Positions 26,536-35,953 of a stretch of 64,000 bases of DNA are shown here, in pieces. The notes under the pieces were generated by a model. The model saw only the letters and a list, made by a program, of their open reading frames with translations. It did no database searches and was not told the DNA's origin. A program made the position numbers and the translations under genes. The stretch's first letter is position 1. Each line of letters begins with the position of its first letter. This DNA comes from Cognataquiflexum nitidum (lineage in GTDB: Bacteria > Bacteroidota > Bacteroidia > Cytophagales > Cyclobacteriaceae): NCBI RefSeq assembly GCF_022538055.1, contig NZ_JAKZAM010000002.1:208304-272303 (forward strand), in the 5' to 3' direction.

Positions 26536-27987
26536 TCAAAGAACCGGTGAAAGTAATCTTGCAATTCTTTCAGGAAATTCAAGATAAAATGGCCGCTTCT
26601 CCCAGTCACCTGAATTCAGTTTTTTGGCAAATTCAAGGTCTTTCATAAAAGAGTCAGTCAACTCCTTGGCAATTCCTGAATCGAAAATATTGACATTGAC
26701 TTCAAAATTGATGTCAAAACTTCTGATATCCATGTTGGCTGTTCCCACCACACCGATCAGGTCATCGATGACCATTGTTTTGGCATGCACAAATCCTTTT
26801 TCATAGAGAAAAACCTGAATTCCTGCTTTCAACAATTCCCCATAGTGAGACCTAGCGGCAGCATTTACGGTAAGGGAATCAGAAATTCCTGGTACTAAAA
26901 TCCTGACATCCACCCCTGAAAGTGCCGCAACTTTCAGGGCATTGACGATACTTTGGTCGGGAATGAAATAGGGCGTCGTGATAAAGAGCTTGTTCCGCGC
27001 GAGATTGATGGCCTTCAGCATCGAAAGCATGATGATGGCCCTTGCATTGTCAGGACCTCCGGCTACAATCTGAACAGCCGATCCAGTCAAGGAATCTTCA
27101 AACTGATTGTCAAAATAGACAGAGTCAAGTTGGATTTTTTGACCCGAACAAAAATTCCAATCGCTCAAAAATATATGCTGAAGATGAAGGACGGCAGGAC
27201 CTTCGATTTTCAAATGGGAATCCCTCCAAAAAAGGTTTTTCTGTGACATGCTGTTGATATACTTATCACAGACATTGATTCCTCCTACAAATCCTATTTT
27301 TCCATCGATGACCAAAATTTTTCTGTGGTTTCTGTAGTTCATTTTGCTTGCCAACAAAAAAACCTTGATTTTATTGAAGGCAAATACTTCGATGCCTGCA
27401 TTTCTGAGTTCGTCTGCAAACTTTCCCCTTATATTCTTGCCTCCAAAATCATCGAAAATAAACCTTATTTCAATCCCTTCCTTTGCTTTTTGGATCAACA
27501 GGTCTTTGATCTGATTGCCTAAAGTGTCATTTTCAAAGATGTAATATTCGAGATGGATATGGTGTTTGGCTTTTTTGATGGATTCGATTACTTCGGGAAA
27601 TTTTTCTTCCCCATTGTTCAATAAAGTGACCTGATTTCCGTCGGTAAGTGGATTATGGCTGTCATTGACCAATAGCTTGACCAAACCCGCCCCATATTTG
27701 ATTTCCTCTTTATTGGCTTCAAGTGTCTTTTGGGCGTGGAGGATGATTTTATGGTTGAGTTCCTTTATTTTGACATTATCAGCCAATAATTTTTTCTTGA
27801 AAATGTTTCTTTTTCTAAAATTGATTCCGAAAAACAGGTAGAAAAGTATGCCTAAAAACGGTACAAAAATCGCGAGCATCAGGTAACTCAGCGTTTTTGA
27901 GGAATTTTCGGTATCGTAGATTATCCGGAGACAAACCGAAACCAAGAGTATGATATATAGGCTTTGAAAGATAATAATCCAATCCAT
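26536..27987 (-). CDS. cls: Cardiolipin synthase (phospholipase D type)
   Basis: 483 residues; inner-membrane enzyme joining two phosphatidylglycerols to cardiolipin. Two N-terminal transmembrane segments (about 3-22 and 33-53) are followed by two HKD motifs: HRKILVIDGKIGFVGGIN and HAKTMVIDDLIGVVGTANMD. The spacing and 480-residue length match bacterial ClsA. The end is typical (SGDWEKRPFYLEFPERIARLLSPVL). Downstream amidase gene is 36 bp away. Confidence 0.94.
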   Translation of the reverse strand: MDWIIIFQSLYIILLVSVCLRIIYDTENSSKTLSYLMLAIFVPFLGILFYLFFGINFRKRNIFKKKLLADNVKIKELNHKIILHAQKTLEANKEEIKYGAGLVKLLVNDSHNPLTDGNQVTLLNNGEEKFPEVIESIKKAKHHIHLEYYIFENDTLGNQIKDLLIQKAKEGIEIRFIFDDFGGKNIRGKFADELRNAGIEVFAFNKIKVFLLASKMNYRNHRKILVIDGKIGFVGGINVCDKYINSMSQKNLFWRDSHLKIEGPAVLHLQHIFLSDWNFCSGQKIQLDSVYFDNQFEDSLTGSAVQIVAGGPDNARAIIMLSMLKAINLARNKLFITTPYFIPDQSIVNALKVAALSGVDVRILVPGISDSLTVNAAARSHYGELLKAGIQVFLYEKGFVHAKTMVIDDLIGVVGTANMDIRSFDINFEVNVNIFDSGIAKELTDSFMKDLEFAKKLNSGDWEKRPFYLEFPERIARLLSPVL

Positions 27988-28011
27988 GGGATACCTGATT
28001 GTGGCGCTTAT

Positions 28012-28071
28012 GGGATAATTATCCCCGGCATTGAATATATCATAAAGATTGAAATAATTGGGGATTATCCC
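28012..28071. repeat. Inverted GGGATAATTATCCC / GGGGATTATCCC pair
   Basis: A perfect 14 bp palindrome (28012-28025) is followed 34 bp later by the near-copy GGGGATTATCCC (28060-28071). It lies upstream of the cls start codon and could form an operator or hairpin. Confidence 0.45.
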
Positions 28072-28628
28072 TCAAATCCTATTTTTTTTATAGCTTCTGC
28101 TGCTGAAAGGTTTGTTGTGGAACTTTCAAAGTAACAACATGCAGTGACATTTTACTTCTTTTAGTTCCTTTCATTTTTGGATTTGACTTAGATGTCTCCA
28201 TAGGAGCTGATTGTCTGGAGGCAGCTTGAGAATCTATCCAGAATTAGAGTTGTCATTGTCCGGCCTGCACTATTCATTGAAATTAAGACCACTGAGGGGT
28301 ACTTCTTGATCTTTGAGAAGGGCACCCGGGTATTTGCGCTATTTTTATTGATGCAGGGCTATTTTTCAATATTTATAACTCTCGGAATCATCGTCATGTA
28401 GTTTATGAAATGGATGCTTTTGTAAGGTACTTAGATCATGAAAATTTCTTCCTTTGAGTCATCTTACTCAATGATAGTTTTGTGGTATTTGAATAGAACG
28501 GTTTACAATTTAAAAAAAATATCAAACAAGGACATCTCTCACATCCTTATTTCTTGCCAACAATCCTCCGGCAAAAGGACAAATAGGAAGAGTTTTGTTA
28601 TGGGTTTTTAATAGGAATTATACTCTTG

Positions 28629-28805
28629 TTTAACAAGTTTTTTACCAAGACCGATACCGCGATATACAAGGCCGACTTCGGTAAGGGCGATGATAATTTT
28701 GCCTTTACCGGCTATAAGATCGGTCATCAAAACTGCTTGGAATACAATGTAGGTGGCTGTGAATTTAACTTTGTTTCTGAATTCTTTCTATGGTTTATGA
28801 ATTGA
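28629..28805 (+). pseudogene. Unidentified coding relic
   Basis: A 58-codon frame with richer GC and coding-like codon use than its surroundings (for example FTKTDTAIYKADFGKGDDNF, then TGYKIGHQNCLEYNVGGCE). There is no in-frame ATG and no family that I recognise. It is probably a fragment of a lost gene. Confidence 0.3.
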
Positions 28806-28860
28806 ATTTCAGGATGGTCAAAATAATGATTTCGGTTTTTTGACTCACTTGTCATTTCTT

Positions 28861-30261
28861 TTATAAATACCTGCTTTTTACCACCATTAACTTTTCCCTT
28901 GTCATTTCTTTCATCGAATAGGGAATACCTCCAATACCTTCACCGGAAGCATCCCTTCCTCCAAATGGCATCCAATCCACTCTGAATGCCGTGTGGTCAT
29001 TGACCATCACGGCTGTAGCATTGAGTTTTTGGACGGTATCAAAGGCAATGTCCAAGTCCTTGGTAAATATCGCGGCTTGAAAATGATAAGGAAGGGAATT
29101 GGCAAGGTTTATAGCTTCCTCTCTGTCCGAATAAGGATATACGCAGACAACCGGCCCAAATATTTCTTCTTTGGACACTATGGCCTCCTGTGAAGGAGCC
29201 CAAATCACTGTCGGTTCAAAACATGTTTCTGAAATCCTCTTGCCACCACAAAGGATTTTGCCACCTAGTTTTATGGCTTCCTGAACCCATTCTTCGACTC
29301 TATCCACTTCTTTAGGCAAAATCAATGGACCTACTTGGGTATTTTTGTCCAATGGATCTCCTACAATTAGTTTCTTGGCTGACTTGGAGATTTCATCGGC
29401 CAACTTACGCGCAATGATTTCGTGCACAAAGATTCTTTGAACAGAAACACAAACCTGACCGGCATGGTAAAAACCTCCCTTGACCAAGGCTGAAATCATT
29501 TCTTGGAAGTCAGCGTCAGGTTCGACGATCACAGGTGCTGCACCTCCATGTTCCAAGGCACAGCGTGTGCCTGGTGGGAGCTTGGATTTTAGGTACCAGC
29601 CGACTTTTGCCGAACCTATGAATGACAAATAATTAACCCTTGAATCGGTAACCAATACTTCGGAGTTTTCATTATCAAGGATCAAGGGCTGAACCCATCC
29701 TTCGGGAACACCTGCTTCTTCAAGAATTTTGACAAAAGCCAGACAGGACATCGGTGTGGTAGAAGCAGGTTTGATGATGACCGGACAGCCTGCTGCAAAT
29801 GCAGTCACGGTCTGATGGACAATGAGATTTAAAGGATGGTTGAAGGCCGAAATGGAAACAACCACACCGATCGGTTCACGAAAGGTGAATGCCAGCCTAT
29901 TGACTGAGGCTTGAGTCAATCCCATCGGGACTTCATGTCCTGTCAATCTGCCGATCTCTTCTGAAGCTATTTTTATGCCATTGATCGCACGGAGTATTTC
30001 CACCTTGGAATCCTGATAGGGTTTGCCACCTTCTTTGGCAGCCGTGATTGTCAATTCTTCTATTTTGGATCTCATCAGCTCTCCGACCTTTTCTAAAATC
30101 TCTATTCTTTGGTAGGAGGGAAGCCATTTTTTTCTATCCTGAAAAAGTGAATAGGCAGTTTCCAAAGCCTTGTCAACTTCCTTACTTCCATCCATTTGAA
30201 TTTCACTAAGGAGACTTTGGTCAAATGGGGAATGTACTTTTAATATATTGTGTGTGATCAT
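28861..30261 (-). CDS. NAD(P)-dependent aldehyde dehydrogenase
   Basis: 466 residues; cytosolic oxidation of an aldehyde to the acid. Family landmarks: SAFNHPLNLIVHQTVTAFAAGCPVIIKPA (cofactor-binding region), catalytic Glu in CALEHGGAAPV, catalytic Cys in YHAGQVCVSVQR, and KEEIFGPVVCVYPY. It belongs to the broad non-phosphorylating GAPDH/lactaldehyde/succinate-semialdehyde group; the sequence alone does not fix the substrate. An FAH-family gene lies upstream at 32333 and together they could form the end of an oxidative pentose pathway, which is only inference. Start at 30261 is preceded by AT-rich DNA. Confidence 0.9.
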   Translation of the reverse strand: MITHNILKVHSPFDQSLLSEIQMDGSKEVDKALETAYSLFQDRKKWLPSYQRIEILEKVGELMRSKIEELTITAAKEGGKPYQDSKVEILRAINGIKIASEEIGRLTGHEVPMGLTQASVNRLAFTFREPIGVVVSISAFNHPLNLIVHQTVTAFAAGCPVIIKPASTTPMSCLAFVKILEEAGVPEGWVQPLILDNENSEVLVTDSRVNYLSFIGSAKVGWYLKSKLPPGTRCALEHGGAAPVIVEPDADFQEMISALVKGGFYHAGQVCVSVQRIFVHEIIARKLADEISKSAKKLIVGDPLDKNTQVGPLILPKEVDRVEEWVQEAIKLGGKILCGGKRISETCFEPTVIWAPSQEAIVSKEEIFGPVVCVYPYSDREEAINLANSLPYHFQAAIFTKDLDIAFDTVQKLNATAVMVNDHTAFRVDWMPFGGRDASGEGIGGIPYSMKEMTREKLMVVKSRYL

Positions 30262-30446
30262 TATTTCATGACTTGATCTGGCTTTCTTAAGCGGTAAGTA
30301 TAGGTTTTTTTCTAAACTGATACCTTGAAGTTATTGCCTTTACAAATGTTTTTATGGTTTGCTTGACTTATTAAACTACCACCAAGTTATCGAATAATTA
30401 TCCCAAAATAGTTTTTTGACAGCTATTTTCTACTTGTAAAAATAGA

Positions 30447-31166
30447 CTAAACTCCTGTTATTTCTCTGAATTTGACACTTTGCCTTTGGCTGAGGTCTAT
30501 TTTTTGGCCATTCTGCATTTCTATCAAAAGCGTACTGTTGAAATATGGCTCGATGTTTTTGATGAAGTTCAGATTCAGGATATATTGCCTGTTGGCACGG
30601 AAAAATACCTCTTCGGCCAACCTGCTTTCCATGTAAGTCAGCGATTTGTGCAGCAGTGGTTTTTTGTTGTCAAAAAATACCCGAACATAGTTCCCCTCAC
30701 TTTCTATTAAAAAGATGTCTTTGACCGGTACGAAATAACACTTATCACCATCTTTTATAAAGATTTTTTTGTCAAGGCCAAGTTTTTCAGCTTCTAAGGA
30801 CTTTTCTTTGATGGTCTTCTTTTGGACTTTATTGATAGCGTCTTTTAACCTTTCGGGATTTACGGGTTTGAGGATATAATCCAATGCATTGACTTCAAAA
30901 GCCTGAATGGCAAACTCATCATAAGCCGTCACAAAAATTACATCCGGGGCTTCATCAAGTTTTTCGAGCAATTCAAAACCATTCATTCCCGGCATGTTGA
31001 TATCCAGGAAAATCATATCCGGTTTGAGGGAATTGATCTGCTCTACGGCCTTGGTGGCGCGGTCGCTGCTGCCGATGATTTCCAATTCTGGAAAAGCCTT
31101 TAACATGGTTTCCAGTTCCCTGATGGCCAGGATTTCATCATCGACCAAAAAACATTTCTTATTCAT
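30447..31166 (-). CDS. LytTR-family response regulator
   Basis: 239 residues. The receiver domain is residues 1-120 with phospho-acceptor D55 in MIFLDINMPGMNGFE and acidic pocket D9-D10-E11; Lys in ILKPVNPE. The LytTR DNA-binding domain occupies about 135-238 (FVPVKDIFLIESEGNYVRVFF, FFRANRQYILNLNFIK). It overlaps the 3' end of the sensor kinase gene by 8 bp, so the two are translated together. Targets are unknown; LytTR regulators usually bind paired direct repeats upstream of their own or neighbouring genes. Confidence 0.95.
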   Translation of the reverse strand: MNKKCFLVDDEILAIRELETMLKAFPELEIIGSSDRATKAVEQINSLKPDMIFLDINMPGMNGFELLEKLDEAPDVIFVTAYDEFAIQAFEVNALDYILKPVNPERLKDAINKVQKKTIKEKSLEAEKLGLDKKIFIKDGDKCYFVPVKDIFLIESEGNYVRVFFDNKKPLLHKSLTYMESRLAEEVFFRANRQYILNLNFIKNIEPYFNSTLLIEMQNGQKIDLSQRQSVKFREITGV

Positions 31167-32223
31167 GGTTACTGTATTTCAAAGGATATATAATAGAAAC
31201 AGATACTTTATCCGGAGATTTGGATTTGAGCAGCAGTTCGGCCTTTTCTCCAAAAAGCGTTTGGAGCCTCCTGCTTGAATTTTTCAGGCCGATTCCTTTG
31301 GTTTCATTATCTTTCAATTCTCCTGTATTGCATACTTCTACTTTCAAAGTATGGGAATTGGCAGTGGATTTGATTTCTATGGTGCCTCCATCGGGAAGCT
31401 GCGTGATTCCGTGTTTGATGGCATTTTCAGCAAAAGTGAGGATCATTGCAGGTGGGACTTTGGCATCCAAGGTTTCTTCCTGCAGGTCAATATTTACCTC
31501 CAATCGGTCCCCAAACCTTATTTTTTCAAGTTCCAAATACTTGACGACCTCATCGATTTCATCCGATAGCCTGATCAAAGGGGTTTTCTCATAGTTCAGT
31601 GTAAAGCGTAGCAGTTCGCTTAGCTTGATGATAGCTTCTCTGGCTTTTTCGGCATCTATAAGTACAAGTGCCTTGATGCTGTTCAATGCATTGAACAAAA
31701 AATGAGGATTGAGTTGGGATTTGAGAAGTTCAAGTTCAGAGGTTTTGGCCAGGTTTTCGACAATCAGCTTTTGTTGGGAAATAATCCTGTTTCTATCCAA
31801 AATATGATAGAGGTAATAGATTATGATCCAAACAACCACATACCGTGCAATATTCATCATCTGTCCCAAAAACTGTATCAGAAAATCTGTAGTAGAGAAA
31901 AATTCCGGACTATAAAAGATGTATGGAATGAAAAACGTGCACACCATAATCAAGGTGATAAAAAAAGTATCCAAAAGAGCCTTTCCCCAGATTTTGGAAA
32001 GGCTCTTTTCGAATGTAGCAGGTTTGATAAATAAGTTTTTATATAAATGGGAAGCAATCAATCCTGACACTGCCAAAAGGCAAAACTGAATGACATATGC
32101 CCAAACAAATTCCCTAATAATAAAGAATGTGTAATTGATAGTTTCTACAAAAACAATCGAAAGCCAACCGACTATCTGCAGCAGCCAATATTGTTGTTTT
32201 TTATTCAATCTGATTTTTTTCAT
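31159..32223 (-). CDS. LytS-type sensor histidine kinase
   Basis: 354 residues. Four hydrophobic helices (about 15-35, 40-58, 83-103, 125-142) form a small sensor module. They are followed by a coiled linker and the His_kinase domain with phospho-acceptor H174 in LNPHFLFNALNSI. The HATPase domain (about 250-350) has FAENAIKHGI and TKGIGLKNSSRRL. It probably phosphorylates the response regulator encoded next. The signal is unknown. No extracellular sensory domain is seen, typical of the 4-TM LytS class in Bacteroidota. Confidence 0.94.
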   Translation of the reverse strand: MKKIRLNKKQQYWLLQIVGWLSIVFVETINYTFFIIREFVWAYVIQFCLLAVSGLIASHLYKNLFIKPATFEKSLSKIWGKALLDTFFITLIMVCTFFIPYIFYSPEFFSTTDFLIQFLGQMMNIARYVVVWIIIYYLYHILDRNRIISQQKLIVENLAKTSELELLKSQLNPHFLFNALNSIKALVLIDAEKAREAIIKLSELLRFTLNYEKTPLIRLSDEIDEVVKYLELEKIRFGDRLEVNIDLQEETLDAKVPPAMILTFAENAIKHGITQLPDGGTIEIKSTANSHTLKVEVCNTGELKDNETKGIGLKNSSRRLQTLFGEKAELLLKSKSPDKVSVSIIYPLKYSNHE

Positions 32224-32332
32224 GAAACCGATTTATCGACGATTGTTCTTTGATCGATAGTACAAATAACAGGAAAAACCTCAAGAAAGGAGTTCTAACA
32301 ATACAGGATTGCAGGATTCAATGGATGAATGC

Positions 32333-33160
32333 CTACCTGCCTACGATATTGACCAAAGTCCCTATTTCATCTATTTCGATGCTGATTTTGTCACCGTCAT
32401 GTAAGGTAAATGAGTCGTCAGGAACGAGACAAGTTCCTGTCATCAGATAAACTCCATCCGGAAATGCCATTTCTCTAAAAAGATATCCAGCCAACTCGCT
32501 ATGGCTTCTTTTCATTTGGTTGATGGAGATTTCCCCTTCGAATACGGTTTTTCCGTACCGCTCGATTTTCATATGGATTTTGGTGTCGGGATGGATGGGC
32601 TTCTCCGGAACAAAGAGGCAAGGACCGATAGCAGCTGCAAAATCATAGCTTTTTGCCTGAGGAAGGTAAAGCGGATTTTCTCCTTCGATATCTCTAGAAC
32701 TCATATCGTTACCGATCGTATAGCCTGCGATATGACCTGAGGAATTGATAAATAGTGTCAGTTCGGGCTCGGGAACATTCCATTTGGAATCTTTGCGGAT
32801 GTGGACTTTACCGTTTGGTTGGGCGACGCGATAGTAGGTGGATTTGAAAAACAGTTCCGGCCTTTCGGCTTCATAGACTTTGGAGTAGAATACCGCAGCG
32901 CCGCTTTCTTTGGATTCTTCCATTCTTGCCTCTCGGCTTCTGAAGTAAGTGACGCCAGCAGCCCAGATTTCCTGAGTCCCGATCGGTGCAGCAATATCCT
33001 TCGGAGTCCAATCGATTTTTTCAGAATTGGAAACGTCTTCCTTTAGTTTTTGGAAAAGATTGTCACTGTTGACCAAAGTGTTCCAGTCATTTACTTTGGA
33101 TTTGAAAAATCCTGATTCGGATTCGATGATGATGCCTTGAGCGGATTGGTAGATTTTCAT
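32333..33160 (-). CDS. Fumarylacetoacetate-hydrolase-family protein (2-keto acid dehydratase/hydrolase-like)
   Basis: 275 residues. The FAH fold is shown by EIWAAGVTYFRSREAR, VPEPELTLFINSSGHIAGYTIGNDMSSRDIEGENPLYLPQAK and the C-terminal LMTGTCLVPDDSFTLHDGDKISIEIDEIG. The metal ligands are the Glu pair in VPEPEL and the Asp of GNDMSSRD. SRDIEG with PLYLPQAK resembles 2-keto-3-deoxy-arabinonate/xylonate dehydratases more than simple acylpyruvases, but I cannot separate them by eye. If it is such a dehydratase, the aldehyde dehydrogenase at 28861 would be the logical next step. Confidence 0.85.
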   Translation of the reverse strand: MKIYQSAQGIIIESESGFFKSKVNDWNTLVNSDNLFQKLKEDVSNSEKIDWTPKDIAAPIGTQEIWAAGVTYFRSREARMEESKESGAAVFYSKVYEAERPELFFKSTYYRVAQPNGKVHIRKDSKWNVPEPELTLFINSSGHIAGYTIGNDMSSRDIEGENPLYLPQAKSYDFAAAIGPCLFVPEKPIHPDTKIHMKIERYGKTVFEGEISINQMKRSHSELAGYLFREMAFPDGVYLMTGTCLVPDDSFTLHDGDKISIEIDEIGTLVNIVGR

Positions 33161-33371
33161 GGGTTATGGTTAAAATAGGTTTAATCTGAAAGGTAATTAT
33201 TTTGTGCTGTTTCACTTGGGTTAAATTGATGAAAACACTTATAAACCCTTTAAACAGATAAATATATATGTAGGATGGTGAATAAAGATGGATATCAAGT
33301 AGAATTGCTGAACTCCTAAAACTCTTTTTGGCTCAAAATTGCCATGCATCCACCTCAAAAGTAAAAAGAGC

Positions 33372-33995
33372 CTATTTCAAAAGCTTCATTTTTTCGTCTT
33401 CAAAAACGAAAACTTTCCCGTTGCTCAGTTCGATTTTAAGATCAAAAACCAATTCCAAATTTTCAACCAAAGATGAATTCCATTTTAGAAACAGCCCGTC
33501 TCCAAGATAAATCTTAGGCTTTATATTCAAATAATCAGAAATGGTTTCTGCCAAATTTGAAGGATAATTTGAAATCAAAAAATACCCCGAAATGTCAGAT
33601 CCGATTTCTATGTTTTTTTCCGGTGAAACACCAAATTGTTTTTTGGTCGTAATCATTATTCCTGTGATGCTTTCTTTTGATTCGTTTGGTGCAGGACTAC
33701 AGGCTTTTGCTATTTGAATAAACCCAGCTCCCAGAATGGAATGCCCAGTTTGTGAAAGAAATTCAAAATCAGATACTTCAATCAACTTGTATAAATCATC
33801 CTTTGGATAATAGAAATCAGGGTTGAAAGTTTGGCCCATCAAGAAATCTTTCACCTCAAAATCCTTTATGGAAAAGTCTTTGGGTGGAACATTATTTCCG
33901 CAGCCGCAAGAATCGAGGCAAAGGATATCGCAGGAAATAGGTATGGCACCAAACATTAAAAGAAATAAGACAAAGGCTACAAAGTTTTTTTTCAT
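33372..33995 (-). CDS. Hypothetical lipoprotein (DUF5034-like)
   Basis: 207 residues with a lipoprotein signal (LFLLMFGAIPISC) and a Cys-rich stretch directly behind it (CDILCLDSCGCG). The body is beta-rich with no catalytic motif. It resembles small Bacteroidota lipoproteins grouped under DUF5034, on the basis of the SCGCG start and length; that family name is a tentative match. The upstream DUF1905 gene ends 4 bp before, so they are one transcript. Confidence 0.55.
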   Translation of the reverse strand: MKKNFVAFVLFLLMFGAIPISCDILCLDSCGCGNNVPPKDFSIKDFEVKDFLMGQTFNPDFYYPKDDLYKLIEVSDFEFLSQTGHSILGAGFIQIAKACSPAPNESKESITGIMITTKKQFGVSPEKNIEIGSDISGYFLISNYPSNLAETISDYLNIKPKIYLGDGLFLKWNSSLVENLELVFDLKIELSNGKVFVFEDEKMKLLK

Positions 33996-33999
33996 GATT

Positions 34000-34461
34000 T
34001 CAATAGTTAAGCTTATCTATCAACCTGACGATTTTTTCAACTTTGGTGTCCTGCCTCTTAGCCTCTAAGATGGCATCTATCTCATCTTTTTGCTCCCAAT
34101 CCGCAAGTTCCATGAATCTTTTGTAGGCATTTGGGGCTTCTTTGAGACATTCCAAGATATCGCCGGGAATCACCTCCGGACTTTCTTCCCCAAAAAGTAT
34201 AATCCTCACCCAGTCCCCTGCCTCTTTTTTGATGGATTTTCTGATTTCAGCTTTGACAGGTAGAAACAATTGTCCGTTGCCAAAGGGCATAAGCGTGCAA
34301 TTCTCAAGATGGAAATTATCAATGCTGCCGCTCACTTTCTTTAGGCCAAAGGGAAACCGTTTTTCTTTGGAGACTTCCGGTATCAGGGCATAAGTCCATC
34401 CTCCTTTGCCTTCAAATTTTTGAAGGAGATAATCATTTGCTATAAATGGTTTTTTATCCAT
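34000..34461 (-). CDS. DUF1905/YdeI-like domain protein
   Basis: 153 residues. The N-terminal half is a DUF1905 barrel (FEGKGGWTYALIPEV, FGLKKVSGSID, LPVKAEIRKSIKKEAGDWVRIILF); the C-terminus has the YdeI/OmdA-type EAPNAYKRFMELADWEQKDEIDAILEAKRQDTKVEKI helix pair. The family is linked to bacteriocin protection but its biochemical role is not established. Four bp from the downstream lipoprotein gene. Confidence 0.82.
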   Translation of the reverse strand: MDKKPFIANDYLLQKFEGKGGWTYALIPEVSKEKRFPFGLKKVSGSIDNFHLENCTLMPFGNGQLFLPVKAEIRKSIKKEAGDWVRIILFGEESPEVIPGDILECLKEAPNAYKRFMELADWEQKDEIDAILEAKRQDTKVEKIVRLIDKLNY

Positions 34462-34528
34462 CGGTGGTTGGAAGCCTGATCAAAATCCCTTTAAATTTAA
34501 GGAATTTAACAATCAATTTTGAAACCAT

Positions 34529-35809
34529 ATGGCTCTAAACTGTAGCGATTTTCCGGCAGGATATGCAAAAAGCATCCTTTCTCTTTGCATGGTGATTTTT
34601 TTGATGGTGGCTACAATTTCTTGCACCGAAAATACCGATCAAAAATCAAGGAAGGTTGTTTTGGTGATTTTGGATGGAATTCCTGCTTCAGTAATCGAAA
34701 AAGTTTCGACGCCAAATCTCGACAGCATTACTTCTGCCGGTGGATATGCGCGTGCATGGCTTGGTGGAGAAAAGGGCGGATATTCCGAGACACCGACCAT
34801 TTCTGCAGTCGGGTATAACAGCATGCTGACAGGAACCTGGGTCAACAAACACAATGTCAAGGACAATAACATCCAATTCCCCAATTACCATTATTGGAGT
34901 ATTTTTAGGCATTTTAAGGAATTTTATCCCCAAAAGACCATAGCCATCTATTCTACCTGGCTAGACAATCGAACCAAATTGCTTGGTGAAGGATTGCTAG
35001 AAACTGGTAAGTTGAAATTGGATTTTTACTTTGACGGATTGGAACTGGACACGGTAAGGTTTCCTCACGACACTTTAAGCGGGTATATCCATGAGATAGA
35101 TAAATTGGTAGCCTCAAAAGCCGCGGAAGATATCAGCACAGAAGCTCCTGATTTGACTTGGGTTTACCTGCAATACACCGACGACATGGGGCATCGCTAT
35201 GGAAATAGTCCCGAAATGGATGCTGCTGTTCAAGAAGCAGACCGGCAATTGGGGGAAATTTGGAAGGCAATTCAGGAAAGGGAGAAGAACCACCAAGAAG
35301 AATACTTGCTGATCGTGACGACAGACCATGGTAGGGCACAGGGGGGATTCCATCATGGTGGGCAGTCTGATGCCGAAAGGGAAATTTGGATCGCAAGCAA
35401 CTCTAAATTCAATCGGCGTTTTGATCTTAATCCCACGATAGTAGATGTTTTCCCTACGGTGGCAGGGTATCTCAGTATTCCAATTCCAAGAGAACATGCC
35501 ATGGAGTTGGATGGGGTTTCCTTATTGGGTGAGGTATCGGCTTCAGATCTTTCTGGAAAAATTGAAGGAGGAAGATTGAAAATCAATTGGAAGGATTTGG
35601 GTGAAAAACAGGTTGGGAAAGCTTGGATCACCTTTGGAAATCAATTCAGGTATGGGAAGAAGGATGAATATATCCTGCTCGGGGAAGTAAACTTAAAAGA
35701 TGAATCCGCCGAATTTGACATTTCAAACCACGCATTCCAAAATGCCAAAGTCGTATTGGAAACCCCGACAGGCTTTCTGAATTATTGGGTGAAAAATGCA
35801 GATCAATAA
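34529..35809 (+). CDS. Alkaline-phosphatase-superfamily phosphodiesterase lipoprotein
   Basis: 426 residues with an N-terminal signal (SILSLCMVIFLMVATISC, lipobox ISC). The fold is that of type I phosphodiesterase/nucleotide pyrophosphatase: KVVLVILDGIPASVIEKV holds the first metal Asp, SETPTISAVGYNSMLTG the Thr nucleophile, DDMGHRYG and TTDHGRAQGGFHHGGQ the remaining metal ligands. It is periplasmic or surface facing. Substrate not determined. A C-terminal region (about 330-426) is beta-rich. Divergent from the DUF1905 gene with only a 67 bp gap. Confidence 0.9.
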   Translation: MALNCSDFPAGYAKSILSLCMVIFLMVATISCTENTDQKSRKVVLVILDGIPASVIEKVSTPNLDSITSAGGYARAWLGGEKGGYSETPTISAVGYNSMLTGTWVNKHNVKDNNIQFPNYHYWSIFRHFKEFYPQKTIAIYSTWLDNRTKLLGEGLLETGKLKLDFYFDGLELDTVRFPHDTLSGYIHEIDKLVASKAAEDISTEAPDLTWVYLQYTDDMGHRYGNSPEMDAAVQEADRQLGEIWKAIQEREKNHQEEYLLIVTTDHGRAQGGFHHGGQSDAEREIWIASNSKFNRRFDLNPTIVDVFPTVAGYLSIPIPREHAMELDGVSLLGEVSASDLSGKIEGGRLKINWKDLGEKQVGKAWITFGNQFRYGKKDEYILLGEVNLKDESAEFDISNHAFQNAKVVLETPTGFLNYWVKNADQ

Positions 35810-35903
35810 GGATTTTGATGATGATAAGTCAATTCTTCTTCTTTATTTGGACCAAAGACACTAGACTGAAGAAGTAATCAAACAAAAGTTTGATCCCTGA
35901 CAC

Positions 35904-35952
35904 AATATCAACCAATATCCAATATCAATCAATATCATTTTAAACAAATATC
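35904..35952 (+). repeat. AATATC repeat, copy B
   Basis: AATATC starts at 35904, 35914, 35921 and 35931 (10-7-10 spacing, as at 6890), with a fifth copy at 35947. The last copy ends one base before the ygiD-like ATG, so the repeat occupies the leader and ribosome-binding region. Confidence 0.75.
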
Positions 35953-35953
35953 A

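Larger units (their letters stand above)
27988..28860. other. Long intergenic region with palindromes and a coding relic
   Basis: About 870 bp without an intact gene. It holds a palindromic pair at 28012-28071, a 37-codon minus-strand reading frame starting near 28200 (METSKSNPKMKG) without homology that I recognise, and an open stretch with coding-like composition at 28629-28805 that lacks an ATG. It looks like degraded accessory DNA. Confidence 0.45.

Noticed and set aside
28085..28200. A 37-codon minus-strand frame (METSKSNPKMKG)
   Set aside because: It has no paralogue, no promoter and no known family; the region looks degraded.
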